Shown here piece after piece: positions 1 through 6,640 of a stretch of 7,887 nucleotides of DNA. Source of the DNA: Bacteroidota bacterium (GTDB lineage: Bacteria > Bacteroidota > Bacteroidia > Flavobacteriales > Weeksellaceae); the NCBI GenBank assembly GCA_023399675.1, contig JAEWOM010000149.1, forward strand, positions 1 to 7,887, given 5' to 3'. The position numbers were made by a program, and so were the translations under genes. Every line of letters begins with the position of its first letter. Position 1 is the first letter of the stretch. The notes under the pieces were generated by a model. It ran no database searches and was not told the DNA's origin. It was given only the letters and a program-made list of their open reading frames with translations.

Positions 1-1
1 G

Positions 2-259
2 TTTACCTACCACGGTTTCAAAAACTGGGAAATTTATGCCGGCGTGAAAAATCTGCTGAACTGGACACCTTCCAAAAGCGTCCCTTTCCTGATTGCGAGA
101 AGCCACGATCCGTTTGATCAGAATGTGCAGACAGATCCTGCCGGAAATGTAATTCCAACTCCCGAGAATCCTTATGGGTTGATGTTCGATCCGTCGTATG
201 TTTATGCGGCAAATCAGGGAATACGCGGATTTTTAGGCATCAGATTTCGCCTGAATTGA
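2..259 (+). CDS. TonB-dependent outer-membrane receptor, C-terminal end (partial)
   Basis: The open frame enters from the left edge and ends at TAA 257-259, giving the last 85 residues of a longer protein. The visible part reads like the final beta strands and loops of a TonB-dependent receptor barrel. It contains WEIYAGVKNLLNWTP, the usual 'G-V-x-N-L-x-N' barrel signature, then a long loop with FDPSYVYAANQGIRGF, and ends in GIRFRLN, an alternating strand typical of a terminal outer-membrane strand. Such receptors import iron chelates, vitamins or other nutrients across the outer membrane using TonB energy. The substrate cannot be judged because the plug and most of the barrel lie outside the window. 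A GTG at position 44 is only an internal codon, not the start. Family is fairly sure; subfamily is unknown. Confidence 0.8.
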   Translation, partial: FTYHGFKNWEIYAGVKNLLNWTPSKSVPFLIARSHDPFDQNVQTDPAGNVIPTPENPYGLMFDPSYVYAANQGIRGFLGIRFRLN

Positions 260-376
260 TTAGTTTGAATAAGAGGAATTTCATAATTTAACAGATCACA
301 AAACAAATGTAGTTTTTTGTTTAAATTGCCTTAACTGCAGGTTATTCTGCGCTACGGGACCCATTTTTCATTTGAA

Positions 377-1039
377 ATGCACAGATTTTTATTCATTTTT
401 TCTCTTCTGATGTTTTCCGGTTGTTCTGATCAGTCGCACGGAAAACTTTTGGCACAATCCGGTTCTGCTTTTTCAGGTTCAGTGGAAAACAACGCTGAAA
501 AAGTGGAAAAACGGCTGCAAACCAAAGCTGAAGAAGCGCTTGCGTTCTGCAAATCTGAAAACTTCAATACCGATTACGCGATACTGATCGGCATGAGCAT
601 TCATTCCGGAAAACACAGACTGTTTGTGTACGATTTTAACAGTCAGAAAGTAGAACGCAGTGCGCTTTGTGCGCACGGCATCGGAAAAGGAGAACACAGA
701 AGTACCACCACCGAACCGCGTTTCAGCAATGTTGAAGGAAGTTTACTTACTTCTTTGGGCAAGTACCGTGTCGGAATCCGTGCTTACAGTCAATGGGGAA
801 TTAACGTGCATTACAAACTTCACGGTCTGGAACCGACGAACAGCAATGCGTTCCGCAGAATCATCGTTCTGCATTCCTATACTCCGGTGTCACGTGATGA
901 AATTTACCCTGCGCATTTACCGTTGGGCTGGAGTCAGGGCTGCCCGGTGGTTGATGACGAGACGATGCATTATTTAGACAAAAAATTGCAGAACACTTCC
1001 AAACCGGTGTTGCTCTGGATTTACAATGGCGATGATTAA
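377..1039 (+). CDS. Murein L,D-transpeptidase catalytic-domain protein (YkuD_2 type), predicted lipoprotein
   Basis: A 220-residue protein. Residues 1-15 form a hydrophobic signal and F-S-G-C16 looks like a slightly atypical lipobox (Phe at -3), so it is probably anchored in the envelope by Cys16. Residues 17-60 are a polar linker. The catalytic domain spans about 66-217 and has the features of the YkuD_2 branch of L,D-transpeptidases: HGIG at 100-103, RFSN..GS at 115-122, SLGKY at 126-130, His166 in the strand IIVLHS, and GWSQGCP at 184-190 with the likely nucleophile Cys189. L,D-transpeptidases with this His/Cys arrangement cross-link peptidoglycan stems or attach proteins to them; for this branch the exact reaction is not established. 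The ATG at 377 is chosen because it gives a complete signal peptide. The gene stands alone between gaps of 117 and 225 nt. No perfect TAnnTTTG box precedes it; the nearest is TTCATTTG at 367-374, directly before the start. Confidence 0.85.
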   Translation: MHRFLFIFSLLMFSGCSDQSHGKLLAQSGSAFSGSVENNAEKVEKRLQTKAEEALAFCKSENFNTDYAILIGMSIHSGKHRLFVYDFNSQKVERSALCAHGIGKGEHRSTTTEPRFSNVEGSLLTSLGKYRVGIRAYSQWGINVHYKLHGLEPTNSNAFRRIIVLHSYTPVSRDEIYPAHLPLGWSQGCPVVDDETMHYLDKKLQNTSKPVLLWIYNGDD

Positions 1040-1130
1040 TGGCTTTTAAATGGTTGCCAGATAAATCTTGATGTCAGACTGCTAAAAAAATCGCTACTAT
1101 TCGTGCTGAGTTTGCAAGTTTCCAAATCTT

Positions 1131-1138
1131 TATCTTTG
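1131..1138 (+). promoter_or_regulatory. Candidate upstream -7 promoter box for the mutL operon
   Basis: TATCTTTG matches TAnnTTTG, the -7 element used by the Bacteroidota primary sigma factor. A TTTG at 1111-1114 lies 16 nt upstream, slightly closer than the usual spacing of the -33 element. Transcription from here would give a leader of roughly 120 nt that includes the hairpin at 1175-1194. Inferred from motif match only. Confidence 0.35.
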
Positions 1139-1174
1139 GATTAAAGAAAAACCACGCAAACCAATAATAAATAG

Positions 1175-1194
1175 GAATTGTGGAAAAACAATTC
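1175..1194 (+). other. Small hairpin in the mutL leader region
   Basis: GAATTGT (1175-1181) and ACAATTC (1188-1194) pair as a perfect 7-bp stem with the 6-nt loop GGAAAA. There is no following run of T, so it is not a good terminator. It could be an operator or an RNA structure in the long form of the mutL leader, or chance. Confidence 0.3.
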
Positions 1195-1239
1195 ACTACT
1201 GCAGATGTCGACAACCTGCCGATTTCAAATTGATTTCAG

Positions 1240-1247
1240 TATTTTTG
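1240..1247 (+). promoter_or_regulatory. Candidate proximal -7 promoter box for mutL
   Basis: TATTTTTG is an exact TAnnTTTG match. Transcription would begin about 5 nt after the G, near 1252, leaving only about 12 nt before the mutL ATG. No clear TTTG is present at the expected -33 distance. Best promoter candidate for the four-gene operon, based on motif and position. Confidence 0.45.
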
Positions 1248-1264
1248 TGATTCTCTAAAAATGC

Positions 1265-3034
1265 ATGCACGATATCATTCAGCTTTTACCGGATCATGTA
1301 GCGAACCAGATTGCCGCCGGCGAAGTGGTGCAGAGACCTGCGTCCATCGTTAAAGAACTGCTGGAAAACGCCATCGATGCCAATGCCACCAAAATAGAAC
1401 TCATCGTACGCGATGCCGGAAGAAACCTGATTCAGGTGGTAGACAACGGTAACGGAATGACCGAAACCGATGCCAGAATGGCCTTCGAAAGACATGCCAC
1501 TTCAAAAATCCGCACCACCGACGATATTTTTAAAATTTCTACCAAAGGATTTCGTGGTGAAGCCCTTGCTTCCATCGCAGCCGTGGCTCAGGTGGAACTT
1601 AAAACAAAAATTAAAGACGCACCGGTTGGCACCAACATTTATATAGAAGGCGGCGGACTGCAGTTTCAGGAGCCGGTACAGACGGCAGAAGGTTCTAATT
1701 TTCAGGTGAAAAACCTGTTTTACAACGTTCCTGCCAGAAGGAAATTCCTGAAAAACAACAATGTGGAATTCCGCCATATCATCGATGAATTTCAGCGCGT
1801 GGCACTCGCCCATGAAAATATTGAATTTTCCCTGTTCCATGATGATGAACCCATCTTCAGACTTCGGGCGGGAACTCCCCTGCAAAGAATACTGGAAATT
1901 TTTGGACGCAAGCTCCAGCCCTTGCTCATTCCGATAAAGGAGGATTTGGGCTGGGTGCAGCTTCACGGATATGCCGCAAAACCGGAAGGTGCAAAAAAAG
2001 TCCGTGGAGAACAGTTTCTCTTTGTGAACGGCAGGTATTTCCGCAGTCCTTACCTCAACAAAGCAGTACAGGAAGCTTTCGAGGGGCTTTTACATCCCGG
2101 ATATATCCCGACATTTTTTCTTTTTCTGGAAATGGATCCGGAAAAAATCGATGTGAACATTCATCCGCAGAAAACGGAAGTGAAATTCGAAGATGAACAC
2201 GTCATTTTTGCGCTGGTAAGATCTACCATCAAAAAAGCGCTCGGCATTTATAATATTTCACCGAGTCTGGACTTCGACCGAAATCCGAAAGCGGACGAAA
2301 TATTCCGAACGGACGCACAGCCTTCGCGTGGAAACTTCAAAATACCTGAAATTTCCGTTGACCGAAACTACAACCCCTTCCTGGAAGAAAAACAGGTGAA
2401 ACAGGCTGAAATTCAGAATTTAGCAGAAATTTACCACCAGAATATTTCGGCAGCACCCTCGAAAATTAATCTTTTTGAAGAAGAAGATTTTGAAGAAGAC
2501 CTGATGCGGCTTCCGAACGGCTACTGGATTTTTAACAAAGGTGAAAAATCACTGGTCCTGGATCTCGGGAGAATGCACCGGTTGATCACAGCAGAAAATA
2601 ACAGGGGACCCGCCCGAAGCAACAAATCGCAGCCACTGCTTTTTTCGCTCGAATACCACATGAACGAGACGGAGAAAAATAAATTCAGATCCATCAAAAA
2701 ATACCTTCCCGAGTTCGGTTTTGAATTCAGTACGGCTCACGAAAATGTCCTCCGCATTGACGCAGTACCGGAAGGACTGAAAGAAACCCAGGTCATGAAA
2801 TTTCTGGAGCAGATTTTCGAAATTCTCGAGTACCGAACTGAAGAAGAGTTTCTGAGGTTCTATGAGCAGCAGTGGAACAGAATACAGAGCAAATCGCGCT
2901 TTGATTTTTTGTATAAAACTGACGCTGAGCAGGTTATACGCGATTTCAGCGAACTGGGTTTTCCCGAATACCTTCCGAACGGCAAACGCTGCTTTTATGA
3001 ATTGCCGCTGGATGAACTCAAAAATAAATTTTAA
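1265..3034 (+). CDS. mutL: DNA mismatch repair protein MutL (degenerate endonuclease motif)
   Basis: A 589-residue MutL. In mismatch repair it links MutS, bound at a mispair, to strand removal. The N-terminal GHKL ATPase domain (about 1-330) is intact: ELLENAIDA with Glu31 and Asn35, DNGNG at 60-64, RHATSKI at 76-82, TKGFRGEAL at 93-101, NVPARRKFL at 154-162, FVNGRYFRS at 253-261 and VNIHPQKTEVKF at 297-308. A variable linker covers about 331-410, and the dimerisation domain follows from about 411. In that domain the metal-binding motif DQHA(x)2E(x)4E of nicking MutL proteins is reduced to D433-LGR-MH-R-LITA-E444, and the CPHGRP motif near the end is replaced by LPNGKR at 570-575. The nicking activity is therefore probably absent or altered. 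The start at 1265 fits the family N-terminus (xDIIQLLPDHVANQIAAGE); the ATG at 1261 is in another frame. The stop abuts the rhomboid start. Confidence 0.97.
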   Translation: MHDIIQLLPDHVANQIAAGEVVQRPASIVKELLENAIDANATKIELIVRDAGRNLIQVVDNGNGMTETDARMAFERHATSKIRTTDDIFKISTKGFRGEALASIAAVAQVELKTKIKDAPVGTNIYIEGGGLQFQEPVQTAEGSNFQVKNLFYNVPARRKFLKNNNVEFRHIIDEFQRVALAHENIEFSLFHDDEPIFRLRAGTPLQRILEIFGRKLQPLLIPIKEDLGWVQLHGYAAKPEGAKKVRGEQFLFVNGRYFRSPYLNKAVQEAFEGLLHPGYIPTFFLFLEMDPEKIDVNIHPQKTEVKFEDEHVIFALVRSTIKKALGIYNISPSLDFDRNPKADEIFRTDAQPSRGNFKIPEISVDRNYNPFLEEKQVKQAEIQNLAEIYHQNISAAPSKINLFEEEDFEEDLMRLPNGYWIFNKGEKSLVLDLGRMHRLITAENNRGPARSNKSQPLLFSLEYHMNETEKNKFRSIKKYLPEFGFEFSTAHENVLRIDAVPEGLKETQVMKFLEQIFEILEYRTEEEFLRFYEQQWNRIQSKSRFDFLYKTDAEQVIRDFSELGFPEYLPNGKRCFYELPLDELKNKF

Positions 3035-3676
3035 ATGTTCCGACAGATAACACCAATCACCCGCAATATTATCATCGCAAATGTGCTGATTTACCTCGCT
3101 TCTAATTTCCTGCTGTCGTTAAGACTGTATGAAATTTTTCCGGCTTATTATATCGGATCTCCACATTTTGATTTTTGGCAGATCTTTACGCATATGTTTA
3201 TGCATGCGCCGCTGCAATCTTCTATGGGTATCATGCACATTCTGTTCAACATGGTGACACTGTGGAGTTTCGGACCCGTGCTGGAGCAGACTTTGCAGCA
3301 GCAGCGATTCTCTGCACTTTACTTTCTCAGCGGCATCGGTGCGTACGCCTTAAACTGCGCCTGGAGTTTTTTTGAAATTAGCCAGGGAGCAGATCCGGAT
3401 ATCATCAACAGTATCCCGATGGTAGGTGCTTCCGGAGCCATTTTCGGAGTTGTGGCCGCATTTTCAACGCTATTTCCGGATGCCAAGCTGTATTTTATGT
3501 TTATTCCTTTTGGGATCAAAGCCAAATATTTGTTGCCGATCATCATCGTGGTATCCCTTTATCTTGGCTTTAGCGGACAAATGGGCGGCATTGCGCATTT
3601 CGCACATATCGGAGGTGCAATAGTCGGCTATATCATGGCAAGATCTTTCCGGAAAAACCGATTCCGCATCAATTAA
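3035..3676 (+). CDS. Rhomboid-family intramembrane serine protease
   Basis: A 213-residue polytopic membrane protein of the rhomboid family, which cleaves membrane-anchored substrates within or near the bilayer. About six hydrophobic segments can be seen (roughly 10-30, 62-80, 92-112, 128-148, 165-180, 186-203). Catalytic features are present: HILFN at 68-72 (the family HxxxN of TM2), the nucleophile Ser133 in GASG (131-134), and His191 in AHIGG, which completes the Ser-His dyad. The usual WR motif of the first loop is not obvious. The ATG begins directly after the mutL TAA (TAAATG), so translation is probably coupled and no separate ribosome site is seen. It is followed after 1 nt by the EEP gene. 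The physiological substrate is unknown. Confidence 0.93.
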   Translation: MFRQITPITRNIIIANVLIYLASNFLLSLRLYEIFPAYYIGSPHFDFWQIFTHMFMHAPLQSSMGIMHILFNMVTLWSFGPVLEQTLQQQRFSALYFLSGIGAYALNCAWSFFEISQGADPDIINSIPMVGASGAIFGVVAAFSTLFPDAKLYFMFIPFGIKAKYLLPIIIVVSLYLGFSGQMGGIAHFAHIGGAIVGYIMARSFRKNRFRIN

Positions 3677-3677
3677 T

Positions 3678-4673
3678 ATGAGGTGGTTTTACAGATTGCT
3701 CACGATTGACCACCTGTTCATCATCGGGCTTTTACTGGCTAATTTCCTCAACGCATGGATTGCACCCAGCACGTTCAGCAAGCTGAATTTTCTTTCTCTG
3801 GCTTTTCCCGGACTGATGATTGCCAACATTTTAGGGCTGCTCTTCTGGATGTTTGCAAGAAAAAAGAGATTCTTTTTTTTCGCTGCCGTATCGCTGCTGT
3901 TTTACCTTCCTGTGAAAAGATGGGTGAACTACTCACCTTCTAAAACCGCAGAAAAGAAAACCATCCGGATTGTCAGTTTTAACTGCAAACTGACCACTGA
4001 CAAACGCCGGGCTCAAATCGAAGAATACCTCGCGAGCGAAGATTTTGACATCATCAATTTACAGGAAGCAAGCGTGGTAAAACCTACATCCGGACTTCCG
4101 TATTCCTACGAGAACGAATTGCTGATGGCGACTTACAGCCGCTACAAAATTGTAGACCGAAAGCCCATACTGAATTCAAAGGAAGACCGGCAAAGCTATG
4201 CGATACAAACCGACATAGAAATTGACGGTAAAATAATACGGATTTTCAACATTCATCTGAGTTCATTCTTTTTTAATAAAGATATGCTGTATCCTGAAGA
4301 ACAGGCAGAAGCCAATCAGCAGAAAATACTCGATATTTACCGAACACTGGAACCCGGATTCCGGAAACATGAGCAGCAGCTGAAAGTCATTACAAAAGCC
4401 ATCAGAAATTCTCCATATCCAACCATTGTGACGGGCGATCTCAATGCGGTACCGAATTCTTATGAATATTATGAAATCTCGGAAGGCCTGACGGATGCTT
4501 TTGTTGCAGCAGGAAAGGGATTTTCCACCACGTTTCACGATTATAAAATACCGATTACCATCGATTATATTTTTACGTCCAAAGAACTCGAAACCATCGA
4601 TTATGACGTTAAACGGAATATCCGCATTTCCGATCATTATCCCGTGGTTGCTGAAATACAACTAAACTTTTAG
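3678..4673 (+). CDS. Membrane-anchored endonuclease/exonuclease/phosphatase (EEP) family protein
   Basis: A 331-residue protein with three N-terminal membrane segments (about 11-29, 36-59, 64-80) and a C-terminal EEP (DNase I-like) domain from about 95. The metal and catalytic residues of the family are present: SFN at 100-102, LQE with Glu130, NIHLSS with His193, GDLN with Asp254 and Asn256, TIDYIF with Asp296, and SDHYP with Asp319 and His320. The family cleaves phosphodiester or phosphomonoester bonds in nucleic acids, phospholipids or inositol phosphates. Positive residues at the N-terminus and at ARKKR (60-64) suggest N-in topology, which places the catalytic domain outside the cytoplasm, in the periplasm. 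A DNA-repair role alongside MutL is therefore unlikely despite the shared operon; an extracytoplasmic nuclease or lipid phosphodiesterase is more likely. It starts 1 nt after the rhomboid stop and ends 3 nt before the lipoprotein gene. Confidence 0.9.
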   Translation: MRWFYRLLTIDHLFIIGLLLANFLNAWIAPSTFSKLNFLSLAFPGLMIANILGLLFWMFARKKRFFFFAAVSLLFYLPVKRWVNYSPSKTAEKKTIRIVSFNCKLTTDKRRAQIEEYLASEDFDIINLQEASVVKPTSGLPYSYENELLMATYSRYKIVDRKPILNSKEDRQSYAIQTDIEIDGKIIRIFNIHLSSFFFNKDMLYPEEQAEANQQKILDIYRTLEPGFRKHEQQLKVITKAIRNSPYPTIVTGDLNAVPNSYEYYEISEGLTDAFVAAGKGFSTTFHDYKIPITIDYIFTSKELETIDYDVKRNIRISDHYPVVAEIQLNF

Positions 4674-4676
4674 TTT

Positions 4677-5051
4677 ATGAAAAAATTAACGCTGATTTCT
4701 CTGCTTTTGATATCTGCAGTTGCCTGTTCAGAGAAGCAGCCTGCCGCCTCTGCAGAAGAAACATATGTTGAACTGAATTACGATACTACCGCTATCGATT
4801 CCTTTTCTGAAGGTGCCATTTCCGTTGATGTTGCGAATGAAATCCGCCGTTCTTCCAAAGCATATCAGGATTCACTAAAGGCTGTAGCAGAGGCTATTGA
4901 AAAAGAGAGACTGGAACAGGAACTGAAGGCTAAGGAAGACAAAGCAAAAGCCGACGAGGCGAAAAAAGAGCAGGAAAAAGAACGGAAAGCGGCTGAAACC
5001 AAAAAAGCAGCTGAAAAACAGGCCGCCGCTGCGGATTCTAAAACGGAATAA
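4677..5051 (+). CDS. Small predicted lipoprotein with charged coiled-coil tail
   Basis: A 124-residue protein I do not recognise by function. Residues 1-16 form a lipoprotein signal (KK, then a hydrophobic stretch) ending in S-A-V-A-C17, so Cys17 is the likely lipid attachment site. Residues 18-60 are polar and acidic (ETYVELNYDTTAIDS). From about 66 to the end the sequence is rich in Lys, Glu and Ala, with a regularity that predicts one long alpha helix or coiled coil, including AKEDKAKADEAKKEQEK. No enzyme motif is visible. It is the last gene of the mutL operon, 3 nt after the EEP stop, which supports it being a real gene. It may be a periplasmic spacer or adaptor; this is inference. The stop lies 3 nt from the stop of the convergent GH3 gene. 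Confidence 0.85.
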   Translation: MKKLTLISLLLISAVACSEKQPAASAEETYVELNYDTTAIDSFSEGAISVDVANEIRRSSKAYQDSLKAVAEAIEKERLEQELKAKEDKAKADEAKKEQEKERKAAETKKAAEKQAAAADSKTE

Positions 5052-5054
5052 AAT

Positions 5055-6575
5055 TTACAGAGAACCGTTCAGTTCCAGAAGCGGATCGATATACTGCCGG
5101 TCATTGGAAAGACGCGGCACTTTGTTCTGTCCGCCCAGCTTCCCTCTGTTTTCCATCCACCGGTAAAAGAGTTTGGGCTGCGCTGCGTGTACTACAGGTC
5201 TTTTCAGCGTCATGTCGTTATAACGCTTTGCTTCATAATCGGAATTCAGGGTTTTAAGATGCTCATCAAAGACATCTGTAAACAGATCGATATTCTCCGG
5301 TGCTTTTGAAAATTCAAAAATCCATTCATGGGCTCCGCTTTCATTTTTCTGCATGAAAATCGGTGCGCCGGTATAATCGCTGACCATGGCATCAGTATTT
5401 TTGCAGGCAACAGCGAGTGCGGCTTCCACATTATCAATCATCAGTTCTTCGCCAAACGCATTAATATAATGTTTAGTTCTGCCGGAAACCTTGATCCTGT
5501 ACGGATTCAGCGACGTAAAAATAACAGTATCTCCGATCAGGTAACGCCACAAACCGCCGTTCGTGGTGAGGACAATTGCGTAGTTTTTGCCCAATTCCAC
5601 CTCTTCGAGCGTCAGCACTTTCGGATTATCAGAATGAATTTCTTCCATCGGAATAAACTCATAAAAAATACCGTAATCCAGCATCAGCAGCATTTCATTA
5701 CTGTCCGAACGGTCCTGTATTCCGAAGAAGCCTTCCGATGCGTTGTAAATTTCGTAGTAGTTGATATTCTTGCCGATAACACTTCGGTATTGTTCGCGGT
5801 AAGGGGTAAAACTGATTCCGCCGTGAAAAAATACTTCGAGATTTGGCCACACTTCAGCAATCGATGAAGCCCCGGTTTCCTCGAGCACTTTCTGAAGCAG
5901 AACCATCATCCAACTTGGCACGCCCGTGATGCTTCCTACTTCCGAATATCTTACTTCACCAACAATAGCTTTCAGTTTTGACTCCCACTCTGACATCAGC
6001 GAAACTTTGCGGCTCGGTGTTGCTGTAATCTCTACCCAAAATGGCAGGTTATCAATCAGAATTGCTGAAAGGTCTCCCACTTTGGTATTGAATTCTTCAG
6101 ACAGTTCTGAACTGCCGCCGAGACGCAGGTTTTTATTCGAAAACAGCTGATTTTCCGGATGGTTGTTTACGTACATGGAAACGAGATCCTTTCCGGCTTT
6201 AAAATGGCATTCGTCCAAGCTTTCCTGGGTAATCGGGATGTACTTGCTTTTGGCATTGGTCGTTCCGGAAGATTTGGCAAAATTGCGGATCTGTCCAGGC
6301 CAGATGACGTCGCGTTCTCCCTGCCGTGCACGTTCGATGAACGGCTGAAAATCTTCGTAGGAAACAACCGGCACCCTGTTTTTGAAATCGTTATAACTCG
6401 AAATGGAACTGAACCCGAACTGCTGGCCGTAAACGGTGCTTTCTGCATGAAAAAGCTGGGAGAAAAGAATTCCGTTCTGCGTTTCTGTAGGATGATTAAT
6501 AAAATTCTGAATCTGATCTATCCTCTGCTTGATAAACCAGTTGACTACAGAGTTGAACAGCGCCTTTGTTGCCAT
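5055..6575 (-). CDS. GH3-family acyl-acid-amido synthetase-like protein
   Basis: A 506-residue protein of the GH3 family (acyl-adenylate superfamily, as in plant JAR1), whose plant members adenylate a carboxylic acid and join it to an amino acid. The nucleotide-binding motifs are present: KSSGTTNAKSKYIP at 101-114, YNASEGFFG at 277-285 (the family Y-x-A-S-E-G), and GLWRYLIGDTV at 341-351, followed by the hinge region VSGRTKHYINAFGEEL at 363-378. Bacteroidota carry homologues of similar length, but the bacterial substrate is not known. The ATG at 6575 is preferred; an in-frame TTG 9 nt upstream (6584) lies inside the candidate promoter box and is unlikely to be used. The gene stands alone on the minus strand with a terminator upstream of its promoter, and ends tail-to-tail against the mutL operon. 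Family is confident; role unknown. Confidence 0.93.
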   Translation of the reverse strand: MATKALFNSVVNWFIKQRIDQIQNFINHPTETQNGILFSQLFHAESTVYGQQFGFSSISSYNDFKNRVPVVSYEDFQPFIERARQGERDVIWPGQIRNFAKSSGTTNAKSKYIPITQESLDECHFKAGKDLVSMYVNNHPENQLFSNKNLRLGGSSELSEEFNTKVGDLSAILIDNLPFWVEITATPSRKVSLMSEWESKLKAIVGEVRYSEVGSITGVPSWMMVLLQKVLEETGASSIAEVWPNLEVFFHGGISFTPYREQYRSVIGKNINYYEIYNASEGFFGIQDRSDSNEMLLMLDYGIFYEFIPMEEIHSDNPKVLTLEEVELGKNYAIVLTTNGGLWRYLIGDTVIFTSLNPYRIKVSGRTKHYINAFGEELMIDNVEAALAVACKNTDAMVSDYTGAPIFMQKNESGAHEWIFEFSKAPENIDLFTDVFDEHLKTLNSDYEAKRYNDMTLKRPVVHAAQPKLFYRWMENRGKLGGQNKVPRLSNDRQYIDPLLELNGSL

Positions 6576-6581
6576 GACTGA

Positions 6582-6589
6582 CAAATATA
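6582..6589 (-). promoter_or_regulatory. Candidate -7 promoter box for the GH3 gene
   Basis: Read on the minus strand this is TATATTTG, an exact TAnnTTTG match. Its last base is only 6 nt before the ATG at 6575, so transcription would start within about 0-3 nt of the start codon, giving a leaderless or nearly leaderless mRNA. No TTTG is seen at the normal -33 spacing; the region upstream is T-rich. Confidence 0.5.
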
Positions 6590-6640
6590 AAAATTTTCAG
6601 CGAAAAACATGCAGCAACGGGGCTTTCAGTGCATAAGAAA

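Larger units (their letters stand above)
1040..1264 (+). other. Intergenic region ahead of mutL (no gene seen)
   Basis: This 225-nt AT-rich gap holds no credible reading frame. It contains two candidate -7 boxes and a small hairpin, listed separately. No strong terminator for the upstream L,D-transpeptidase gene is evident: the only pairing near its stop is a 4-bp TGGC/GCCA at about 1040-1060. Confidence 0.5.

Noticed and set aside
44..259. Small independent gene starting at GTG 44
   Set aside because: The frame stays open to the window edge and the residues before 44 continue the same receptor-barrel pattern, so it is the end of a larger protein.
301..322. AAACAAA/TTTGTTT hairpin after the TonB-dependent receptor gene
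   Set aside because: A 7-bp stem with only one G-C pair is too weak to call a terminator; it may be chance in AT-rich sequence.
1206..1213. TGTCGACA palindrome upstream of mutL
   Set aside because: An 8-bp palindrome without further symmetry is expected by chance and has no clear relation to the promoter boxes.
1502..1966. 154-codon open frame on the minus strand
   Set aside because: Antisense to the conserved ATPase half of mutL, with no recognisable domain.
4263..4661. 132-codon minus-strand frame
   Set aside because: Antisense to the catalytic domain of the EEP gene, whose active-site motifs define the true frame.
5328..5867. 179-codon open frame on the plus strand
   Set aside because: It lies fully antisense to the GH3 gene, whose motifs are unmistakable; the translation shows no family signature and is a codon-phase shadow.
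6159..6581. 140-codon plus-strand frame opposite the GH3 N-terminus
   Set aside because: Shadow of the GH3 gene; no promoter box or recognisable protein features.
6576..6584. TTG start giving a 509-residue GH3 protein
   Set aside because: The TTG overlaps the candidate -7 box, and the ATG 9 nt downstream gives a better N-terminus.
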